A stretch of 10,983 bases of DNA from CAZXBB01 sp964638815. Its GTDB lineage: Bacteria; Planctomycetota; Phycisphaerae; Phycisphaerales; SM1A02. Positions 1-4,193 of the stretch are shown piece after piece. Below the pieces are notes generated by a model that saw only the letters and a list, made by a program, of their open reading frames with translations, made no database searches and was not told where the DNA came from. The position numbers were made by a program, and so were the translations under genes. The stretch spans positions 1 to 10,983 of the forward strand of contig CAZXBB010000271.1 in assembly GCA_964638815.1 (NCBI GenBank). Direction: 5' to 3'. Every line of letters starts with the position of its first letter. The first letter of the stretch is position 1.

Positions 1-1280
1 CCGCCGCTGGCCACGCAGTCGGCCTGCGTCGTCTCCGTGCATTCGCCGTCGAGACAACACGCGCCCGTCGCCGGATCGCACGTCTGCGGCGCGCAGATCG
101 TTTCGTCGCCCTGGTAGGTGCCGCCGAGCTCTTCGCACGCGCCCTCGGTCTGGACGGCGCACGAGCCGTCGTCGAAGCAGCACGCGCCCTTCGTCGCCGG
201 GCACTCGGTCGTCTCGCACGACGTGGCGTTCCCCTGGTAGGACCCGCCCTCACCGACGCATTCCGCCTGCGTCAGGTCGTTGCAGTCACCGCCCTCGAAG
301 CAGCAGGCGCCCGTCGGGGGCGGACACTCGTTCGGCTGGCAGATGGTCCCGTCGCCCTGGTAGACGCCGGCCTGCTCTTCGCACGCACCTTCCGTCAGCA
401 CGGTGCACGAGCCGTCGTCGAAGCAGCACGCGCCCTTGGTCACCGGACAGTCGGCCCCCTGGCACGGCGTGAAGTGGCCCTGGTACGCGCCGCCGCTGCT
501 GACGCACTCGGCCTGCGTCGTCTCCGTGCATTCGCCGTCGAGACAGCACGCCCCGATCGGCGTGCCGCAGAAACCCGGCGCGCAGACGGTATCGTCGCCC
601 TTGTAGATGCCGCCCTGCGCAACGCACTCGTCGTGCGTCTGGACGAGACAGGTCGTGTCCTCGAAACAGCAGGCGCCCTTCACCGGCGGGCATTCGACCT
701 GCTCGCAGGTCGTGAAGTCACCCTGGTATGCGCCGCCGGTCTTCTCGCAGTCGATCTGCGTCCGCACGGTGCACTCGCCTTCGAGGCAGCATGCGCCCAT
801 CGGATCCGCGCAGAGGCCCGGGGCGCACACCGTGTCGTCGCCCTGGTACATGCCGCCTTGCTCGACGCACTCGACCTCGCCGAGCACGGCGCAGGAGCCG
901 TCGTCGAAGCAGCACGCGCCCTCGGGATCGGGGCAGAGCTCCGCGGAGCACGGCACGCCGAGCCCCTGGAACAGGCCGCCGCCCTCAAGGCAGTTCTCCT
1001 GCGTCATGAACACGCATTCGCCGTCCGGGAAGCAGCATGCGCCGTTGACGCGGCAGTCCACGCCCTCGCACGAGATCGCTTGGCCGAGGAACTGCCCGCC
1101 CATCTGGGCGCAGTCGGTGCGGGTCGCGAAGACGCAGCTCTCGCTCGGCAGGCAGCACGCGCCGGGACACTCGGTCGAGTCGCAGATGCTCTCGTCGCCG
1201 CCGTAGACGCCGCCGCTGGCCTCGCACACCTCCTGCGAGATCCCGTCGTCACACGTCCCGTCGGGCTGACAGCAGGCGCC
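1..1280 (-). repeat. Tandem ~120-bp coding repeats (11 GACC units, last one cut)
   Basis: The complement of the GACC codons recurs on the plus strand near 56, 178, 301, 424, 545, 668, 787, 910, 1031, 1152 and 1270, giving spacings of about 118-123 bp. Two unit types can be told apart: a short one with CC-L-[DE]-G-E-C and a longer one with CC-F-[DE]-D. The units starting near 56 and 545 are almost identical at DNA level through the first half, which points to a four-unit duplication. Confidence 0.9.
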
Positions 1281-1997
1281 GATCGGGGGGATCGGACCGA
1301 CGTTGCCCTTCGCCTGGCCGCCGAAGCTCTGCGCGAAAGTCTCGAACGTCGAGGCCTCGCTCGTGTTGGTCACACCGATGTCGTCGCCGCCGTAGAGCGG
1401 AGCCATGCTGCCGCCGGTCAGGCGGAAGCGGAAGTCGAAGGTGTCCGTGCCGCCCTCGAAGCGCGCCTCGCCGGTCTTCTCGTCGATGTTGATCAGCGCG
1501 AAGCCGGGATCGATGTCGCCCTCGAACGTCGCGGCCCCCATTCCGACCCCGCCGATGCCGGAGCCCCCGTTGGTGCTCGCCCCGGGACCGTCCTCGAAGC
1601 CGAAGGCGATGATGTCGCCTGTGAGCAGGTTGCCGTCGTAGTCGATCGTTCCGTCGCCGTCCGCGTCCACCTCGCCCACGATGAGCAGGTCCGGACCCGC
1701 GACGCCGCCGAGCAGCTTGCCGTTGTTGTCCACGAGGATACGCAGACGCAGGAGGCGGGTTTCGCCCGCTCCGGTCGGCATCACCGCCCGCGGCGGCGTC
1801 TGCGTCGTGAAGCGGATGGAGAGCGGTTGCGCCTCGAGGCGGTACTCGAATGTGGACGCGTCGTACGACGTCGTCCCCATGTTGTTGTACACCATCAGCG
1901 GAAAATCGGGGGTGATCCCGAGCAGGTCCGCCGACGCGCTGCCTGCGAAACAGGTCAGCGCGGCGAGTCCGGTCGTGAGGGCGAGCTTCCGGTTCAT
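1..1997 (-). CDS. Secreted GACC-repeat cysteine-rich protein (C-terminus outside window)
   Basis: Open from an ATG at 1997 to the window edge, 665 codons with no stop. A strong Shine-Dalgarno (TGGAGGAAG) lies just upstream of that ATG. Residues 1-23 form a signal peptide ending A-S-A before Asp, so the product is exported. Residues 24-239 are a beta-rich domain with an acidic DADGDGTIDYDG loop near residue 116 and the motifs IDEKTGEA and LTGGSMAP. From residue 240 there are ten complete repeats and the start of an eleventh, each 39-41 residues, beginning G-A-C-C with spacing CC-x4/5-C-x7-C-x13-C-x4-C in the later copies. Six cysteines per unit suggest small disulfide-bonded modules. I recall similar repeats in planctomycete secreted proteins, but I know no assigned function. 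The N-terminal domain resembles the product at 2307-2960. A sorting signal or dockerin could lie beyond the window. The gene and its export are well supported; the function is unknown. Confidence 0.9.
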   Translation of the reverse strand, partial: MNRKLALTTGLAALTCFAGSASADLLGITPDFPLMVYNNMGTTSYDASTFEYRLEAQPLSIRFTTQTPPRAVMPTGAGETRLLRLRILVDNNGKLLGGVAGPDLLIVGEVDADGDGTIDYDGNLLTGDIIAFGFEDGPGASTNGGSGIGGVGMGAATFEGDIDPGFALINIDEKTGEARFEGGTDTFDFRFRLTGGSMAPLYGGDDIGVTNTSEASTFETFAQSFGGQAKGNVGPIPPIGACCQPDGTCDDGISQEVCEASGGVYGGDESICDSTECPGACCLPSESCVFATRTDCAQMGGQFLGQAISCEGVDCRVNGACCFPDGECVFMTQENCLEGGGLFQGLGVPCSAELCPDPEGACCFDDGSCAVLGEVECVEQGGMYQGDDTVCAPGLCADPMGACCLEGECTVRTQIDCEKTGGAYQGDFTTCEQVECPPVKGACCFEDTTCLVQTHDECVAQGGIYKGDDTVCAPGFCGTPIGACCLDGECTETTQAECVSSGGAYQGHFTPCQGADCPVTKGACCFDDGSCTVLTEGACEEQAGVYQGDGTICQPNECPPPTGACCFEGGDCNDLTQAECVGEGGSYQGNATSCETTECPATKGACCFDDGSCAVQTEGACEELGGTYQGDETICAPQTCDPATGACCLDGECTETTQADCVASG

Positions 1998-2306
1998 CGA
2001 TCTTCCTCCAGCGAAACAAAGCGACCTGACGTCCGGTCAGGGCGTCAGGTCAGTGTTGGTCTCTTGCAATGACAAGGGTCCGCCCGCGGCGGCACGGACA
2101 GGTGCAGGTGGTCGTGGTCGTGCGACAGCAACCGCATCGTGCGGCGTGCGGACGAACTTCAGAAAGTGACATCGCCTGGGCGCGCAACACGCCGCTCCTT
2201 CCATGAGTGAAGCGTCCGACTCCGGTCACGCGATCCGGGCGCTTCGAGCCTGTCTTTTCGGCCAGTTGTCGGACCGCCTCCTCGGAGATCCGACTGCCTC
2301 TTTCCA
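1998..2306. other. Intergenic region upstream of the GACC-repeat gene
   Basis: This 309-bp stretch lies between two same-strand minus genes and should carry the leader and promoter of the gene starting at 1997. It contains the ribosome binding site, next to that start, and a 9-bp-arm hairpin at 2023-2051. I could not identify a convincing -35/-10 pair. An 85-codon minus frame (2050-2307) begins at an ATG overlapping the stop of the upstream gene as TGATG. Its lower half is rich in Thr, Cys and Arg and resembles no family I know, so I do not call it a gene. Confidence 0.5.
2023..2051 (-). promoter_or_regulatory. Perfect 9-bp inverted repeat in the leader of the GACC-repeat gene
   Basis: GACCTGACG at 2023-2031 and CGTCAGGTC at 2043-2051 are exact reverse complements separated by 11 bp. 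The element ends 26 nt upstream of the ATG at 1997. It could be an mRNA leader stem-loop that stabilises the transcript or a dyad operator for a dimeric regulator; sequence alone does not decide. Confidence 0.5.
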
Positions 2307-2960
2307 TCAGATGATGCGCCGCCGCCGGTGACGCCCGCAGAGCCCCGCGCACGCGAGCAGCGCCAGGGCCGAAGGACCCGGCAGGCCGACAGGCGCGGCG
2401 TCGGAGATGCCACGGCCCGTGCCGGGAACTCCGTTGATGAGATTGTCGAAAGAAAGCGAGAAGTCGCCCGTGTAGCCGTCGCCGCCCACGTTGAGGATGA
2501 CGCCGAACGACTGACCGTTGCCGCCCCAGTCCGGAGCGAGGTCGCCGCCGGTCACGGTGAACAGCGCGTCGAGCAGGTTCCCGCCGCCGTCGAGGAACCC
2601 GAAGTCGTCGAGCACGCCGGTGATGAGCGTCGAGCCGAAGCCGTTGACGTCACCGCCGATCGTGATCTCGCCCGAGTCGGCCTCGCCGGTCAGCTTGTTG
2701 ATGCTGATGAACATGTCGAAGGTGCCGTTGACGATCGGATCGCCCACGGGATCGCCGTCCGGGTCGTACTGGATCGCGAACCCGTCCGCGACGAGCTGGC
2801 CGTTGTCGCCCGGGACGCTTGCGTCGTACACGACGTCGATGAAGAACGACGCGATGTCCGGAAAGTCGTCAAGTGTGATTCCGATCAGCTCGGCCTGACA
2901 TGGCACGGCAACAACAGCCATCGCAGCTCCGGCGAGGATAGCGCCCGCGTACTTCGACAT
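2307..2960 (-). CDS. PEP-CTERM-like exported protein
   Basis: 217 residues from an ATG at 2960 preceded by a purine-rich AGGGAGA site. Residues 1-23 are a signal peptide ending C-Q-A before Glu. The C-terminus has the tripartite architecture of PEP-CTERM sorting signals: a PGPS motif at 194-197 (Gly replacing the usual Glu), a short hydrophobic stretch to about 209, then R-H-R-R-R-R at 210-215. Such tails are known to be recognised by exosortases, placing the protein in the envelope or extracellular matrix. The ectodomain is acidic and Gly-rich, with LIGITLDDFP, YDAS, INKLTGEA and VTGGDLAP, all with counterparts in the N-terminal domain encoded at 1-1997. The two genes therefore look like paralogues with different C-terminal ends. 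No exosortase is in the window. No enzymatic motif is visible; a structural or surface role is an inference. Confidence 0.88.
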   Translation of the reverse strand: MSKYAGAILAGAAMAVVAVPCQAELIGITLDDFPDIASFFIDVVYDASVPGDNGQLVADGFAIQYDPDGDPVGDPIVNGTFDMFISINKLTGEADSGEITIGGDVNGFGSTLITGVLDDFGFLDGGGNLLDALFTVTGGDLAPDWGGNGQSFGVILNVGGDGYTGDFSLSFDNLINGVPGTGRGISDAAPVGLPGPSALALLACAGLCGRHRRRRII

Positions 2961-2980
2961 GAGTCTCCCTCTTCTCCCTC

Positions 2981-3001
2981 GGGCAGCTTCTCACACTGCC
3001 C
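2981..3001 (-). promoter_or_regulatory. Leader hairpin upstream of the PEP-CTERM-like gene
   Basis: GGGCAG at 2981-2986 and CTGCCC at 2996-3001 are reverse complements with a 9-nt loop. The element ends 21 nt upstream of the ATG at 2960, a placement similar to that of the hairpin before the paralogous gene at 1997. Function is unproven. Confidence 0.35.
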
Positions 3002-3190
3002 TTGGATCTTTCTTCTGCCTGGGACATCCTTCCCCGTACGCACAGACGGCGCCGGTGGAACAATGCCCGCTTCTCCGCCGCAAACTTACGGCGGATCCGG
3101 AGGGGGTGCAAGGAGATTCGGGGCGGATTGTCGCACGAACAGGGGGAGCGATGCCGCGTTCCAAACCTCACTATGGCCCCAGGTTAACTT

Positions 3191-3206
3191 TGGCAGCACT
3201 GTTGCA
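3191..3206 (+). promoter_or_regulatory. Candidate sigma-54 (RpoN) -24/-12 promoter for the PhzF gene
   Basis: TGGCAG, five bases, then TTGCA. The known consensus is TGGCAC-N5-TTGCA, so there is one mismatch, and the GG and GC dinucleotides have the required 12-bp offset. The predicted transcription start is near 3217, about 160 nt before the ATG. No upstream activator site was identified with confidence. Confidence 0.45.
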
Positions 3207-3268
3207 GTTCTTCAAACGGGCTGCCAGGTTTCCCAGCTTCACAGCCGGGGACGTCGAGCGGTGTCCGC

Positions 3269-3285
3269 CGCCGCGTTTCGCGGCG
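3269..3285. other. GC-rich hairpin (7-bp stem, TTT loop)
   Basis: CGCCGCG at 3269-3275 and CGCGGCG at 3279-3285 pair around TTT. It would lie in the 5' leader of the PhzF transcript if the sigma-54-like promoter is used. In DNA this GC-rich, such hairpins can occur by chance. Confidence 0.3.
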
Positions 3286-3310
3286 CGGCCGCCGCGGAGG
3301 TGCAACGTCC

Positions 3311-3322
3311 GATATCAATATC
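3311..3322. promoter_or_regulatory. AT-rich dyad GATAT-CA-ATATC before the PhzF gene
   Basis: A perfect 5+5 dyad with a 2-bp centre lies 53 bp upstream of the ATG at 3376 and stands out as AT-rich in a very GC-rich region. Flanking GTCC (3307-3310) and GGAC (3325-3328) extend the symmetry with a 2-nt offset. It may be an operator or part of a -10 region. Confidence 0.3.
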
Positions 3323-3375
3323 TGGGACGGACCGGCCGTGATAAGCGAGGGCCGGGACGGGAAAGGACGCGACAC

Positions 3376-4188
3376 ATGCTCTACCACGTGGACAGCTTCA
3401 CCGCGGTGCCGTTCGCCGGAAACCCGGCCGCGGTCTGCCTCCTCGACGGCCCGGCGGACGACGCGTGGATGCAGGCCGTCGCCGCGGAGATGAACCTGTC
3501 CGAGACCGCCTTCGTCCGCGCCCGCCCGGACGGGGCGTTCGACCTGCGGTGGTTCACGCCCGCGATGGAGGTGGACCTGTGCGGCCACGCGACCCTCGCT
3601 TCGGCCCACGTGCTGTGGGAAACGGCACGCCTCCGCCCCGACTCCCCCGCGGTCTTCCACACGCTGAGCGGTCCGCTGACCGCGACGAAGGGGCCGGACC
3701 GCATCCGGATGGACTTCCCGGCCGACCCGTCCTCGTCCTGCGCCGCGCCCGGCGGGTTCGCCGCGGCCCTCGGCGCCGTGCCCGACGAGGTCGAGCGAAG
3801 CCGCATCAACTACATCGCGTCGTTTCCGGACGAGGCGACGGTGCGCGGACTCGCTCCGGACTTTCGCGCGCTCGCCCGCCTCGCGCCGCACGGCGTGATC
3901 GTGACCAGCCGCGCCGACGACTCCGCGTACGACTTCGTCTCGCGATACTTCGCCCCGTCGTTCGGCATCGACGAGGACCCGGTTACCGGATCCGCGCATT
4001 GCTGCCTCGGTCCGTTCTGGGCGTCGCGTCTCGGCCGCGACGAGCTCACGGCGTTCCAGGCGTCGCGACGCGGCGGCGCCGTCCACGTGCGCGTGGCGGG
4101 CGACCGCGTGATCCTCGGCGGCGAGGCCGTGACGGTGATGAGCTCGGCGCTGTGCCCGGCTGCCAGGTGCGACGCGGCGGCGGGCTAG
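3376..4188 (+). CDS. PhzF family isomerase-like protein
   Basis: 270 residues, the usual size for the PhzF/YddE family, from an ATG at 3376 preceded by GAAAGGAC at good spacing. Conserved family motifs are intact: Y-H-V-D-[SA]-F-T-x-x-P-F-x-G-N-P at the N-terminus (G15-N16-P17), M-N-L-S-E-T-A-F-V containing the expected catalytic glutamate E43, V-D-L-C-G-H-A-T (G70-H71), and D-E-D-P-V-T-G-S-A-H at 199-208. The family adopts a two-fold diaminopimelate-epimerase-like fold. PhzF itself isomerises dihydro-hydroxyanthranilate in phenazine biosynthesis, but most members have unknown substrates. No other phenazine gene is present, so the substrate cannot be assigned. There is no signal peptide, so it should be cytoplasmic. 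The gene is single, converges tail-to-tail with the peptidase gene with 5 bp between stop codons, and may be read from a sigma-54-like promoter. Confidence 0.93.
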   Translation: MLYHVDSFTAVPFAGNPAAVCLLDGPADDAWMQAVAAEMNLSETAFVRARPDGAFDLRWFTPAMEVDLCGHATLASAHVLWETARLRPDSPAVFHTLSGPLTATKGPDRIRMDFPADPSSSCAAPGGFAAALGAVPDEVERSRINYIASFPDEATVRGLAPDFRALARLAPHGVIVTSRADDSAYDFVSRYFAPSFGIDEDPVTGSAHCCLGPFWASRLGRDELTAFQASRRGGAVHVRVAGDRVILGGEAVTVMSSALCPAARCDAAAG

Positions 4189-4193
4189 CCCGC
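4180..4193. terminator. Perfect 14-bp palindrome across the PhzF stop codon, between convergent genes
   Basis: GCGGGCTAGCCCGC is fully self-complementary and contains the TAG stop of the PhzF gene, abutting the TGA of the convergent peptidase gene at 4194-4196. It could form a GCGGG/CCCGC stem with a CTAG loop on either strand. No T-tract follows on either side, so a role as a bidirectional terminator is only a suggestion. Confidence 0.35.

Larger units (their letters stand above)
2961..3375. other. Divergent intergenic region, PEP-CTERM gene / PhzF gene
   Basis: This 415-bp stretch separates two divergent genes and should hold both promoters. On the minus side a 6-bp-arm hairpin (2981-3001) sits upstream of the ribosome binding site of the gene at 2960. 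On the plus side there is a sigma-54-like element at 3191-3206, a GC-rich hairpin at 3269-3285 and an AT-rich dyad at 3311-3322. Frames here are not convincingly coding. An in-frame extension of the PhzF frame back to 2959 exists, but the PhzF family starts at the ATG at 3376. Confidence 0.6.

Noticed and set aside
474..2072. 532-codon plus-strand open frame
   Set aside because: It is antisense to the GACC-repeat gene. Its apparent repeats mirror the repeats on the coding strand, and it lacks the signal peptide and cysteine pattern of the minus frame.
2050..2307. 85-codon minus frame starting at a TGATG overlap with the PEP-CTERM-like gene
   Set aside because: The overlap could allow translational coupling, but there is no recognisable motif, the C-terminal half is a low-complexity Thr/Cys/Arg stretch, and the region must also hold the leader of the next gene.
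3376..4188. Phenazine biosynthesis cluster
   Set aside because: Only the PhzF-family gene is present. This family is widespread outside phenazine producers and no other phz-like gene is nearby.
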